DNA of 64,000 bases, from positions 57,368,312-57,432,311 of the forward strand of contig NC_087066.1 of the NCBI RefSeq assembly GCF_963678635.1. Reading direction: 5' to 3'. Source of the DNA: Symsagittifera roscoffensis. Taxonomy: Eukaryota > Xenacoelomorpha > Acoela > Convolutidae. The position numbers and the translations under genes are program-made. Positions 22,329 through 31,529 of the stretch are shown piece after piece. Under the pieces are notes generated by a model. The model saw only the letters and a program-made list of their open reading frames with translations. It did not search any database and had not been told where the DNA came from. Position 1 is the stretch's first letter. Every line of letters starts with the position of its first letter.

Positions 22329-23059
22329 TGGAGCTTTTTTCGGTGCAGACGACTCTATGTATACAGCTTCATTACTCCAACCCCGCTTCTTAGATTCTTT
22401 TGCTGTTTCAACAGTTTTTGTTGAACGTGGCTCTTGTGTCTTGGTTTTTCCAGATCTTGCGCTTTGGACTAGTGTCCTGCCCTATTTGGCTTAACCCTTT
22501 TCCCACCTAGATTCAGTCCCCCGCCCGTCTTTGTTTCTCTTGACGTGACTACGTTTGGTGAGTTTTGAAACTTGTCCAATAGTCGATTGTCTTCTATCTC
22601 CTGATCGGTTGGCCCCTGGTCTTTCGCCTCATGTTCTTCAGCCGACTCACTGTCTACGTCTTCCTGATGTAATAATGTCCTCTGTTGTTTGCTCCTAGGC
22701 TCTTCCCCCGTTGGGCTCCTCTTCTTCTCCGAGCTCTGTGCTTTGGGCTGTGTATGCAGTTTTGATCTCGCTATGTCGCTCTTCCGATATACTGCACCAG
22801 CAGCCGTTTTGATTGTTGACGGCGTCTCTGCTACTACTTTGCCTTTCAGCGGTATTGTTAGGGCCTTTCCACTCTTTTTTTGCTCGTGTTTTCGGAGGAA
22901 GCTTCCTGACCAGCTATCATCTGCTGTAGTCTGTTTGTCCTCGATAAATCCTTTTTGCCATGAGTATAGGAGTTCCTTTCTCAGTTCGGGATTTATCGTG
23001 CTCGTTTCGTCTACAATTCGTCGTAGTTCGCTATCTGAGATATCCCGTCTGGTGACATT

Positions 23060-24775
23060 CTATCTCGCATTGGCCTCTAGTAGCTGCTTTAACTCCTTCG
23101 CCCTAGCTTTTTCTTTGGCCGCCGCAGTGTTGCGTAGAAACAGTGGGCTGACGTCCCGGCTATTCTGTCCTTTTCGGATGATCTTTACGTTTTCCTTGGA
23201 TTGATCAATGCGTCTCTTCAACTGCGTTGCTGTTAACGCCGATCTCTCCAAATGTTCTTTATCTAAACGATCAGATTCCTTCAGAATTTTATCCCTTACA
23301 TTTTTAAACTCAGTTTTAGGTAATCGACCAAAGTGCGCTTCAAACGGGGACAACTTTATTGTTTTCTGTTTGTTCCGTCTTAGGTCCCTAATTATTGTGC
23401 TCAAGCACAATTTAATAGATTGTATTTTTTCTTCGAGTAGCATTACTCCCAATCTTCGTTTAATAGTTTGTATCGTTCGTTCGACTAATCCGCATCCTCG
23501 ATGATCACCGACTGGACAGAATTTTTGAATGATATTATTTTCAGTGCAAAGTTTTTTCATTGATTTTCCTTTAAACCCTGAAAACGGATCCGTTTTAATC
23601 GATTCTGGTATTCCATGTGTGTCAATGTAGGTACGTAGAAATTTTATTGTTGATTTTCCCCCTGTAGATTTCGTAACTTTGACTGACGGAAATTTTGAGT
23701 TTCTATCAATAGCAACTAACAAATAAATCTTCTTTCCCTTATGGTCTTCAAGTGGACCCGCATAGTCTAATTGTAACTCTTGCCCAGTCTGTGTCAACAG
23801 CGGAAGTGGTTTGGCCGAAATTTTTGGGATTAAATATTTAGCATTCTTACCATAACGAGTGCAACTTCTACACTCTTCGGCCATATTGACTATGTCTTTG
23901 TGCATGTGTGGCCACCATAAGTAATTGGAGACCTCCAACATCGCTTCTTGGCCAGGATGTCCTTGGTGAAGTCGCCGAAGCACCGCTTGTCTCAGCTTCT
24001 CAGGTACGGCTAAACGATTGTCCACCAGTAGGCAGTCATCAACAACCGACATCTGGTGCCACAGAGGGTTGGTGTATGGGCCCATTAGCTCGAATCCATG
24101 TCTATCGTTCCGTTCTACCACTCGCCTGAGCCGATCCATCCAAGTATCCTCTGATACTAGTTCCGCCAGTAGACTTTTGTCAAATAATTTTACAAGTGAC
24201 AGTGGACTATTTGTTTCCTTTAACTGCTCCGACAGTTGGTAACTGCTTTTCCGCGATTTATGGCGATTTCTCGTCTTCTGTTGCGGTGTGACCATACAAG
24301 TCTCAGTTCCTGAACTGTAGTCCGGTTCATCAATGCTGTCCATCGTTAGGTCCACCTCAAAGATTTGTCCAATTTCAGTTTCATCTCCTGATTGGGTTTG
24401 TTTCGATGGTTTCGGGCTCTGCATCACCGAAGTGGCTTCTAATTCCATTGGCCGGGGTTTTTCATTCTTTTCCGATCCTATTAGTTCCCAAAATGAAACT
24501 AACATAGGTTGGGCTGTTGTGGCAGTTGACGTTGACTGACCACTATTTCCTGTGTCTGTGCCGATCTGTCTGTAAAGCGTGTTCCAATGCGCTTGTGGTA
24601 TTTGTTCAAAGTCCGAATTATCTGATTCTGATTTGTTTGGGGTCCTTTGTATCATTCTGGTTCTTTGGAACGTCGTTTCTGTTATTTCCTCCCTTAGTGT
24701 GTCTGTGTTATTCCGATCCTGAATTCTGACAATCTTTTTTTCTTTTCCTCTTTTACTTGTTTCGCCTGAATGCAT
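23060..24775 (-). CDS. Ty3 integrase
   Basis: 571 codons. The N-terminal 180 residues are low in recognisable structure. A zinc-binding HHCC domain follows (H270, H273, C302, C305, with NYLWWPHMHKDIVNMAEECR). The catalytic core has D337 (LQLDYAGP), D396 (IKTDPFSGFKG) and E432 (GCGLVERTIQTIKRRL), with exactly 35 residues between the last two. The triad is intact even though the RT-RNase H part is broken. The frame ends at 23060 with a stop after a helical, charged C-terminal part. Confidence 0.9.
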   Translation of the reverse strand: MHSGETSKRGKEKKIVRIQDRNNTDTLREEITETTFQRTRMIQRTPNKSESDNSDFEQIPQAHWNTLYRQIGTDTGNSGQSTSTATTAQPMLVSFWELIGSEKNEKPRPMELEATSVMQSPKPSKQTQSGDETEIGQIFEVDLTMDSIDEPDYSSGTETCMVTPQQKTRNRHKSRKSSYQLSEQLKETNSPLSLVKLFDKSLLAELVSEDTWMDRLRRVVERNDRHGFELMGPYTNPLWHQMSVVDDCLLVDNRLAVPEKLRQAVLRRLHQGHPGQEAMLEVSNYLWWPHMHKDIVNMAEECRSCTRYGKNAKYLIPKISAKPLPLLTQTGQELQLDYAGPLEDHKGKKIYLLVAIDRNSKFPSVKVTKSTGGKSTIKFLRTYIDTHGIPESIKTDPFSGFKGKSMKKLCTENNIIQKFCPVGDHRGCGLVERTIQTIKRRLGVMLLEEKIQSIKLCLSTIIRDLRRNKQKTIKLSPFEAHFGRLPKTEFKNVRDKILKESDRLDKEHLERSALTATQLKRRIDQSKENVKIIRKGQNSRDVSPLFLRNTAAAKEKARAKELKQLLEANAR

Positions 24776-25079
24776 TTTTCTGATTCGTGATTTGATAACT
24801 TTCCGATTTCTTTAACTGATTCGACCGACTGTATTTGCTGACGATTTTGAGATAAACTGATTTTTGAGTTTTCAGACTTTTCTCGTTGAAACGAACGTGA
24901 ATCTTCATTTTTTTTCGTTCCCGTCATGCTTTGTCCGTTTTGGACCGTTTTGGTTGCCATAGCAACGGGTAGATGACGTGTTCTGATTTGATACATTTTG
25001 ATCAATTCTAGAATATTCTAGAACGTTTTCGTTCCGGTCGAGCCTATCGTGCTCACTCAGTCAACTGTTTAAACAGTCG

Positions 25080-25587
25080 AGAGCTTTATGAAAACTTTCA
25101 ATCGATGTGACTACAAATTTTTCATCCAATACTGACTCCGGCCATGGTTCACCTTTCGGGTTTCTAGATAGGTAATCTACTATACCCATATCTTTTCCTG
25201 GTAAATGAATAACTTTAAATTGATAGGGTTAGTAATCTGTCTACCCATCTAGTCATCCTAGATTGGTAGGTTTTGTTTGACTTATTTTCATCCAAAGCAG
25301 AAACCAGTGCTTTATGATCAGTGGCTATCACGAATTCTTTTCCTAACAAATAATGTTTAATTCGGTCAACAGACCATACTACTGCTAGCAGTTCTAGTTC
25401 ATTTGTGGAGTTTTTTTTTCTTGTGTGTTTAAATATATGGAAGCGAAAGCAATCGGTATCCACTCCCCCTCCCCGTTTTGTTGTTCCAACGATGCCCCCA
25501 GTCCACTATGGTTGGCGTCACATTTTACCCGAGCAAGTAGCTTAGGGTCGTAATAACGAATTTTTGTTATATTCGCAACCGCTGCTT
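25080..25587 (-). pseudogene. Ty3 RNase H, broken into frames
   Basis: RNase H pieces lie in three frames. 25450-25620 gives LLARVKCDANHSGLGASL and WIPIAFAS. 25215-25440 gives NELELLAVVWSVDRIKHYLL and FVIATDHKALVSA. 25080-25240 gives IHLPGKDMGIVDYLSRNP. The breaks fall near 25620, in an A run near 25410-25420, and near 25233. All conserved blocks are present, so decay is by small indels and not deletion. Confidence 0.8.
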
Positions 25588-26274
25588 TTATCGATTCGAA
25601 TATCTCCGATTGTTCTTCTTTCCATTCGAATTTTTTACTTGAATTTTCACACTTTTGAGTTTTTTCTTTTCATTTTCTTCTCGCAGCAGAGGTCTCAACT
25701 TTTCAGTTAGAGTGGCTGCATTTGGAATGAATTTGGCCAGATGATTTATGCTACCCAGAAATGATCTGAGTTGTTTCAGTGAAGTTGGCGGACTAAGCTT
25801 CAAAATCGCTTCCGTTTTTGTTATCTTTGGAGAAATACCCTCCAACGATAACTGATGTCCCAACCAGTTCACCTCCTGTTGAAAGAATTCACATTTCAAC
25901 AGTTTTAGTGCCAAATTTTCTTTTTCTAGCTTTTCCAGCACATTCAAGATCAATTTTTCATGTTTTTGTTCACTTCCTTTAAACACAATGAGTATGTCGT
26001 CGAGAAAACAGAACGTATTTTCCGCATGGTTCAATGTTCTGTCCATAGCCTTTTGAAACTCAGCTGGCATATCTGCCAGACCGTAAAATCCGGTCAAAAA
26101 TCTGTATGTTCCAGTAGCTTGCCCACCTAAATTGCATTGTTTAGCTGTCTCTGCAGTTAGTTTAAGTTGACTGTAGGCATACTTCAAATCTAATACTGAG
26201 AAATACAGTGTACCGCTTTCATTTGCTGTGATTTTTTGACTGACCCCATCCAATAATTCATCCACATTCGGCAT
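25588..26274 (-). CDS. Ty3 reverse transcriptase, middle fragment
   Basis: 228 codons carrying the first catalytic aspartate in FSVLDLKYAYSQL, the GFYGLADMPAEFQKAMD block, the FLDD box (residues 90-93, the YXDD equivalent), and the thumb and connection blocks (LGHQLSLEGISPK, LRSFLGSINHLAKFIPNA). It overlaps the end of the upstream frame by frameshift, and another frame break follows near 25620. Confidence 0.85.
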   Translation of the reverse strand: MPNVDELLDGVSQKITANESGTLYFSVLDLKYAYSQLKLTAETAKQCNLGGQATGTYRFLTGFYGLADMPAEFQKAMDRTLNHAENTFCFLDDILIVFKGSEQKHEKLILNVLEKLEKENLALKLLKCEFFQQEVNWLGHQLSLEGISPKITKTEAILKLSPPTSLKQLRSFLGSINHLAKFIPNAATLTEKLRPLLREENEKKKLKSVKIQVKNSNGKKNNRRYSNR

Positions 26275-28286
26275 TTGATATTTATTTTGAACAACTGTCT
26301 ATTGATGGGTTTGGCATCTAAAGCCAATTTTATGGAGTCATCTTTTTTTACTGTTATTACAATAGGTGCTATAAAACAATCACTAGTACATTTGTCTAGA
26401 CGTTTTAAATGCCCCTCTGTTAGCAGTTTTTCCGTTTCCTCATACATTTTCCCTTGTATGTGTATTGGGATGCGTCTCCCTTTTTCTTGTAATGGACAAA
26501 GTGGGTATTTGAACTTTGTGCTGTCAACGTGATTTTTTGAACACCCTTGACGATCAAAAAGGTTTTTAAATTTACTATAGAATTTGTTTTTCCAACCTTC
26601 TGACTGTTCGCACAGTAACACGTCGAATCTCGTCTTTTCTTTCGGTGCCAACTTCTGTGTTGTGTGTATCCCGATTTTGCTCTGTAAATCCAGCCCCAAA
26701 AAACATCTCGTGCGTCGTTCTGTGATTAAGAACGATGCTCCCACCACCTCCCACCCTGCTGAACGGATGGTCGTGGTGATTGCACCCAATATATTGATCG
26801 GCTGTTTGTTATAGTCTACAAATTTTGTAGTCAAATTGAGATTTTTCCGTGGAATGAACCTCGTATTTTTTGAAGACTCCCGATTTTGCTTTGCAGTAGC
26901 CCAGTTCAAAAATGATACAGGACTGTCCGTATCAATAGTCATGTTGATAATTTGATGATCTATTCTCACTAAAGCTTTTAAGGACCTTATTTGTTTCGAT
27001 CGGGTATTTCTGCGAATATCAACCTTCTGTATGTCCTTGCTACTTTTCTTGATATCTCGGTTTCTGTTTGATTGCTGTTTTATATACTCATCTATTTCTT
27101 CCATCGAAGACAATTCTGATTCAATAGCCATAATTTCGAACTCCTCACACGAGTCAAATGACTGAATTAAATTGCACTCTTCATCTGAGCTGGATGATTT
27201 TTTCGCAATCTCATTTACTTGCTGTGACTTACACATTTTTGCAAAGTGATTTGGTTTAGAACAATTTTTACATGTTTTGCCCATGGCCGGAAATTTCTTC
27301 AAATGTCCTTCCCCAAATGGTCGACCACATCGAGTACACGTTTTCGTGTCTGGAAAATTTTTCCCTTTTTTTCTGTCTGATGATTTCTTCTTGTACATAT
27401 TGTTCGGTTGTCTCCTTCCGTAAGCATTTTTATTTCCAATACTCATAATTGGTTCTTGCTTTATCTTCATTGTTCCATTTACCTGAGCTGTACTTGCAGT
27501 CGTTTCATTAGTTTTCTGAAATGTCTGAGTTGTCTGTTTACTTTGTTCAAATTTCAGCGCCCTTTTCAATACTTCCTCTGGTGAAAATGTTTCAAACGTT
27601 AGTGTATCTTGTAATACCACATTTTTCATTTTCGATATGAATAGGTCACGCACTAGTTCGTCCTCCAGTGTCCCTAATTCTGCTCTAGCCGCTTGAGCAG
27701 TTAATGCGGCATGAAATGCCTCGAGTGATTCCCCTATTTCCTGTGAACGATTAAACAGCTTGTAGCGTTCATACGTAACACTCTGTGATTTATCAAATGA
27801 AGTCTTAGCCAATGCTACCATCTGCCTCAATTCTAACTTTGAAACTTCTACATGCGGGTTCTTTTGAACAAATTTCTTCTTTCCTTCTGTCCCCAACGGA
27901 AGAAATAATCTAGAGGCTACTCTTTTCTGTACTTCGTTGTAAGATACGTTGTGTCCAACCTTTGGTCCTCTAGTTTTTCTTTCTTCATTTTCCAAGAGAA
28001 TCTTATCCCGGGCTAGTTGGTCTCGAGCTTCCCTTTCTGTAATCGCCTGAGCGTTTTCATGTTCTCGTGGGGTCTCTGATCTTGGTAACGGTTCCAATAG
28101 AACTTCTTTCGGTTCTTCTAATAATAGTTCCGGATTCACGCTCTCCTTTACTGTAACTGCCAAAAGAAATTGGTCTAGCCATATTTTGAAATTCCAAGGA
28201 GGGTCGGAATTCGCGGTCGTCCAAAATACAGGGATCCCCATATCTGTTCTATTGTCCTGGGACAGAAATCCTGCTGGCTGCGCCAT
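26190..28286 (-). CDS. Ty3 Gag, protease and start of reverse transcriptase
   Basis: 698 codons. Residues about 185-225 have the Gag core pattern (ESLEAFHAALTAQAARAEL, then LVRDLFISKM). Residues 317-352 hold a double zinc knuckle. The second is a regular CX2CX4HX4C (CKNCSKPNHFAKMC), while the first has phenylalanine where a cysteine is expected (HLKKFPAMGKTC). The protease active site should read D-T-G, but residues 452-454 are D-T-D, each deviation being explicable by a single base change. From about residue 590 it enters the reverse transcriptase (FIAPIVITVKKDD, LALDAKPINRQL). The frame is then lost near 26285, where an A run is one base short. Gag and Pol share one frame here. Confidence 0.85.
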   Translation of the reverse strand: MAQPAGFLSQDNRTDMGIPVFWTTANSDPPWNFKIWLDQFLLAVTVKESVNPELLLEEPKEVLLEPLPRSETPREHENAQAITEREARDQLARDKILLENEERKTRGPKVGHNVSYNEVQKRVASRLFLPLGTEGKKKFVQKNPHVEVSKLELRQMVALAKTSFDKSQSVTYERYKLFNRSQEIGESLEAFHAALTAQAARAELGTLEDELVRDLFISKMKNVVLQDTLTFETFSPEEVLKRALKFEQSKQTTQTFQKTNETTASTAQVNGTMKIKQEPIMSIGNKNAYGRRQPNNMYKKKSSDRKKGKNFPDTKTCTRCGRPFGEGHLKKFPAMGKTCKNCSKPNHFAKMCKSQQVNEIAKKSSSSDEECNLIQSFDSCEEFEIMAIESELSSMEEIDEYIKQQSNRNRDIKKSSKDIQKVDIRRNTRSKQIRSLKALVRIDHQIINMTIDTDSPVSFLNWATAKQNRESSKNTRFIPRKNLNLTTKFVDYNKQPINILGAITTTIRSAGWEVVGASFLITERRTRCFLGLDLQSKIGIHTTQKLAPKEKTRFDVLLCEQSEGWKNKFYSKFKNLFDRQGCSKNHVDSTKFKYPLCPLQEKGRRIPIHIQGKMYEETEKLLTEGHLKRLDKCTSDCFIAPIVITVKKDDSIKLALDAKPINRQLFKINIKCRMWMNYWMGSVKKSQQMKAVHCISQY
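28276..28285 (-). promoter_or_regulatory. Primer-binding site, tRNA-Ser-like
   Basis: Minus-strand TGGCGCAGCC directly abuts the 5' LTR. TGG complements the CCA end of a tRNA, and the following bases fit a serine tRNA acceptor stem, from my knowledge of insect tRNA-Ser. The Gag start codon overlaps this site: its A is the last LTR base. Confidence 0.75.
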
Positions 28287-28532
28287 GTGATATTGATATG
28301 CTACGAGTAAGTAAGAGCAAAAGAGAATAATTTAAAACCTTTAATTCTGTCTTGTTGAATTGCTTAGTTTTGTTAGAGATCACGTTCATGTGTCTTCTAT
28401 GATCGCAACTGTCCAAATACTTGTTACGTTTGGCCTGCATGGATGGCCTTGAATAATACTAACAATACATAACAGAATATTAATAACACTTTATCCAAGG
28501 TTACTGTGGCAACAGTACTACACGGTACCACA
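28286..28532 (-). repeat. 5' LTR of the Ty3 element
   Basis: 247 bp, TG...CA bounded. In element orientation this is the upstream LTR and so holds the promoter. It differs from the other LTR by a handful of substitutions plus a small change in the ttaaaat/ttaataac segment. Confidence 0.95.
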
Positions 28533-28849
28533 GATCTAATAAAATTTTCAACCATGAAACTTGTAGCATAAAATCTTAGATTTTTATTGGTTTTCTACGG
28601 CTAATTTACCGTTTTTTAATTTTCAAGCGTAGTACATTGATGTATTAACAAATAAAACTGCGCGGTTCAGATTACATAATGGAAAAATGTTTATACGGAA
28701 CTTTAATTACAAATAAGTCGCATTTTTTTTCGGGCACTTGGTTTTTGTCGGCTTAGTTTCCAATTTCCTTTTGAATTACTTAATATATGTTTTCACCTTA
28801 TAAAGCGTGCTTCATACATAGTTTTTCAGCTAATGATTAGACGTTTGTT

Positions 28850-29223
28850 TAAGGAGAGGATCGGTAGTTTCCAAATTGTCTCACCTTTGTTATAACTTTG
28901 CGACATCCATTTTTGGCTGACGAACCTCAAATTTTTTCTAAAGGCGCCTTGGGTGCCAATGTAACTAATTTTGAGCGCGCCAAAAAAAACGCATTTTTTT
29001 GTCAAAATTTCCAAAGAGTGCCCAAAAACGCCGTTTTTTGGCCTGTGTTTAAAAAAATTTAAGTTTAAATAAGGTCCTTATAGTATTTTTGGAGGGCTCG
29101 GAATGCGTCCAAATTGATCGACCTAAAAAAAGGAAAAAAAAGGTCCGCAAAAAATTCAAAATTTTTCGAAACCCCCATACCCCCCCCCCCCCCCCCCTAT
29201 AAAATTTCTACGCACGCCACTGG
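28850..29223. mobile_element. MITE-like repeat, hAT MITE relative
   Basis: The interior (aaaggcgccttgggtgccaa, tttttttggcgcgctc in inverse) matches 60086-60473. The right end ctacgcacgccactgg differs from the CGCCCCTG type. The left end is not defined. Confidence 0.55.
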
Positions 29224-29370
29224 AGAGGATATAAAAATATTGCTTGGCTTGATATTGTTTTGACATTTAACTAACGCTTTTGAATCAAATTTTTGAAATT
29301 TTTTTTGTTTTCTTTATTTTTTTAAACTGTTCCTGTTATTTTTGTATCGCCGCATCGTCTTTGCCATAAG

Positions 29371-29699
29371 CAATAAAATCTGTCTTGACTCCGACCTCGC
29401 CTTCTTTTTACCCCGAGCCGAGCTCCGAGTACATTTACGTGGGTGGAAGGCGAGACGAGGCTAATTTCAGACATCTGGATCCCGACTTGTCAAATTGGAT
29501 AGAAATTTCCGAGTCCTACATCGTCTACGTTAGTCTCGGAACTTTGGCGACTGTTGAAAAAACTGCCATGAAGACTTTTATCGAGAGGGTGAAACATCAG
29601 AACACGTTTCGTGTTTTGTGGCTCTGAGTCCCGGGTTGCAGAAACTTGTTGGCGAATTAGGAATAGATCGAGCTGTCGAAATTCAAGCTGCAATTCAAG
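29371..29699 (+). CDS. UGT exon 3: linker and start of C-terminal domain
   Basis: The exon opens after ccataag and reads VLTPTSPSFYPEPSSEYIYV, then GG, DLSNWIEISE and IVYVSLGTLA, all in the order seen in UGTs. In the expected FRVLW region the frame hits TGA at 29625-29627. The family-like continuation LQKLVGELGIDRAVEIQ is in another frame, so one base is lost or gained near 29615-29630. It ends at CAAG|gtagtt in phase 1. Confidence 0.75.
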
Positions 29700-29960
29700 G
29701 TAGTTTGGATATTTGATCTAGAGAGAGGAGTTAGGTCGGGACAGTTTTGACCCTGCACTATTGGTATATTTGACAGTTTTAAGCTTTTCTGAAGCTTTCA
29801 TTTACAACATCGGCTGCAACTGACATTATGCTTAACACCGCAACTCTTCGACGGGCTTATAATGTGCGTTCTTTTTTATAGAAAATTGCTGAAAATTAAA
29901 AGGGGTCTTAAAAACAACGTGTATTAAAGATTTTATTGAAAACAAACATTTTATAAAAAG

Positions 29961-30540
29961 AATCGGACAGCTTGACTTTTGGAAAGCGGATATCACACGA
30001 GAAATTATTCCTGAGTGACTTTGTACCCCAGTTTAAAATTTTGGGTGACAAAAAAGTGAAGTTTTTTGTAACACACGGTGGACTTGGCTCCATGATTGAC
30101 TTGGTAAAACAAAAAGTGCCGGCCATTTGCACTCCTCGATTCAGCGACCAATTTCTAAATTCAGCGAAAATGGAAAAGTTGTCGATCGGAATATCGGTCA
30201 ATGATTTTACTATAGAAGATATTGAACAAGCAATTGACAAAATTCAGCCGAACTACAAAAAGTACCAGAAAAACCTCGAACAATTGGCAGATGAACTGAA
30301 AAGATATGAAAACTCAGATATTTTGAATAACTTTGTGGAAAAAATTGCGACAAGGAAAGAAATAACGATTCAACGTAACCTCAAATTTCAATTGAACAGC
30401 AGCCGATACCATTACATTTGGAAGCTTACGTTGTTATTTTGAATTTTTGGGCTATTTATAGTCGGTTTTTGGTGAAATTAGCCAAAAAGTTAAAGCAGAT
30501 ATCGAAACGCAAAAAGAACAGACTTTTTGGGCAATCATAA
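29961..30540 (+). CDS. UGT exon 4: UDP-sugar signature and C-terminus
   Basis: The exon opens after ataaaaag at 29960. It encodes FVPQFKILGDKKVKFFVTHG followed by GLGSMIDLVKQKVPAI and FSDQFLNSAKME, the UGT donor-binding signature with its THGG motif. The open frame stops at 30440-30442 before any membrane anchor. A hydrophobic stretch and a lysine-rich tail (KLAKKLKQISKRKKNRLF) follow in another frame and end at 30538-30540. A second single-base frame break near 30410 therefore separates the catalytic part from the anchor and cytoplasmic tail normal for the family. Confidence 0.8.
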
Positions 30541-30899
30541 TCCGCTGTTTTTTTGGAAAATAGTCATGATCATTATATTGCTTACTCCTTCTTTATACAC
30601 TGTTTGTATGTTGTTTAATATAAAAAAACCACAAAATATTTGTACATATAAAAACTATATAAAAATTGGATTTTTGCATACATGGAAGCAAAAAGTAAGC
30701 AAAAAAAGTGCAAACCAAACTATAGCAAAACTGCTCGTGTCAGGGCAAAGTACTGAACGTTTCGACTGCCTTTTAAGGTCTATCGTGAATTGTTTGCTTT
30801 CGCAAAAACAATGATCTCAATTTTTCCAATTTTTTATAGATTTTTTAAAATATTTTCAAACCCCCGCCACGGCATGTAGAGTGAAAGTTTTATGTTTTA

Positions 30900-31165
30900 C
30901 TTTGCTTACGCGTTAACAGCATGAAATACGCGTTAATAGCATGAAATATATCAAGCAATAGTTGTCCCAAGTTAGCAATATTTAAACCCCAAAAACTTAA
31001 CGAAAAAAATCACAGGTGAAGTAATTTTTATGTTTTAATTGCAGCATAAATACTTTTTGAATGGTATTTAAAAAAAAACTTTGTCAAAAAATTCTAGGCA
31101 AAAATCCGAAATTTGTCTTGAGAAAAAATTTACCCGAGCACAAATATTCCGATGTTTTCTTCAAA
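30900..31165 (-). repeat. Dispersed repeat, opposite orientation
   Basis: Reverse complement of the 6846-7080 type sequence: it ends in ccgagcacaaatattccg and contains cacaggtgaag and gaaatttgtctt. This shows the family transposes or inverts and is not only tandem. Confidence 0.7.
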
Positions 31166-31495
31166 ATTGGGAACAATGAAAAGTGGCCGAGTTTAAGGCT
31201 CGTTGATGGTTTTTTTTCCAAAGCCAATTTAAGAAGCTGAATTTACCTTTTTTCTGAAGGTTTTATTCCTTACAAGAACGGCTGAAACCTTTAAAATATG
31301 TTTGGAGTTATATTTCGCGGTCGGATTATTTTGTCGGATTATTTTTCTAAGCAAAAACTTTTCCTGCAAATTCTGCACTTTTTTATTTTAGAATGTCAAT
31401 TGCAATATTCGTATGTGTGCAAGTCGATGAGTTTCGAGAGATTTTTGCGTTTCCGTGGTCGTGCAAAGTTGCGTCGCGTGAAATATGGATTGAGC

Positions 31496-31529
31496 AAAAG
31501 TTTTCTGCAAAGTCCTGCAGAAAACTTTT
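31496..31529. repeat. Perfect 14-bp-arm hairpin
   Basis: Arm aaaagttttctgca (31496-31509), loop aagtcc, and the exact inverse arm (31516-31529). It sits in a locally CpG-rich stretch with repeated tcgcaa/gcgca words. Confidence 0.9.

Larger units (their letters stand above)
21460..28532 (-). mobile_element. Ty3/gypsy LTR retrotransposon, full length, coding sequence decayed
   Basis: 7073 bp bounded by two LTRs of 246-247 bp and the exact 5-bp target duplication gatct (21455-21459 and 28533-28537). Read on the minus strand, the order is 5' LTR, primer-binding site, Gag with zinc knuckle, protease, reverse transcriptase, RNase H, integrase, a C-terminal extension, purine tract and 3' LTR. Integrase after RNase H places it in Ty3/gypsy. 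The primer site resembles the end of a serine tRNA, as in Mag-type elements. No envelope gene is visible. The LTRs differ at several positions, and the RT-RNase H region has several frame breaks, so it is an old, non-autonomous copy. It lies antisense in the intron between UGT exons 2 and 3. Confidence 0.95.
16920..30540 (+). pseudogene. UDP-glycosyltransferase gene, four exons, probably disrupted
   Basis: UDP-glycosyltransferases of this animal family are ER membrane enzymes that move a sugar from a UDP-sugar to small lipophilic acceptors. The exons I can support are 16920-17137, 18356 to about 18827, 29371-29699 and 29961-30540. Exon 1 gives a signal peptide and the first N-terminal strand and loop. 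Exon 2 gives the acceptor-domain core ending near NFNIPAIVQSS. Exons 3 and 4 give the YIYVGG linker, the YVSLGT strand and the FVPQFKIL...FVTHGG donor-binding signature. Splice phases agree between exons 1 and 2 and between 3 and 4. The exon 2 donor is unclear and about 50 residues before YVGG may be missing. A frame break near 29620-29635 and another near 30410 would cut the protein, so I call it a probable pseudogene. The introns carry MITEs, a minisatellite and a whole antisense Ty3 element. Confidence 0.75.

Noticed and set aside
22689-23204. 171-codon plus-strand open frame
   Set aside because: Antisense shadow of the Ty3 Pol region, which has clear integrase motifs on the other strand.
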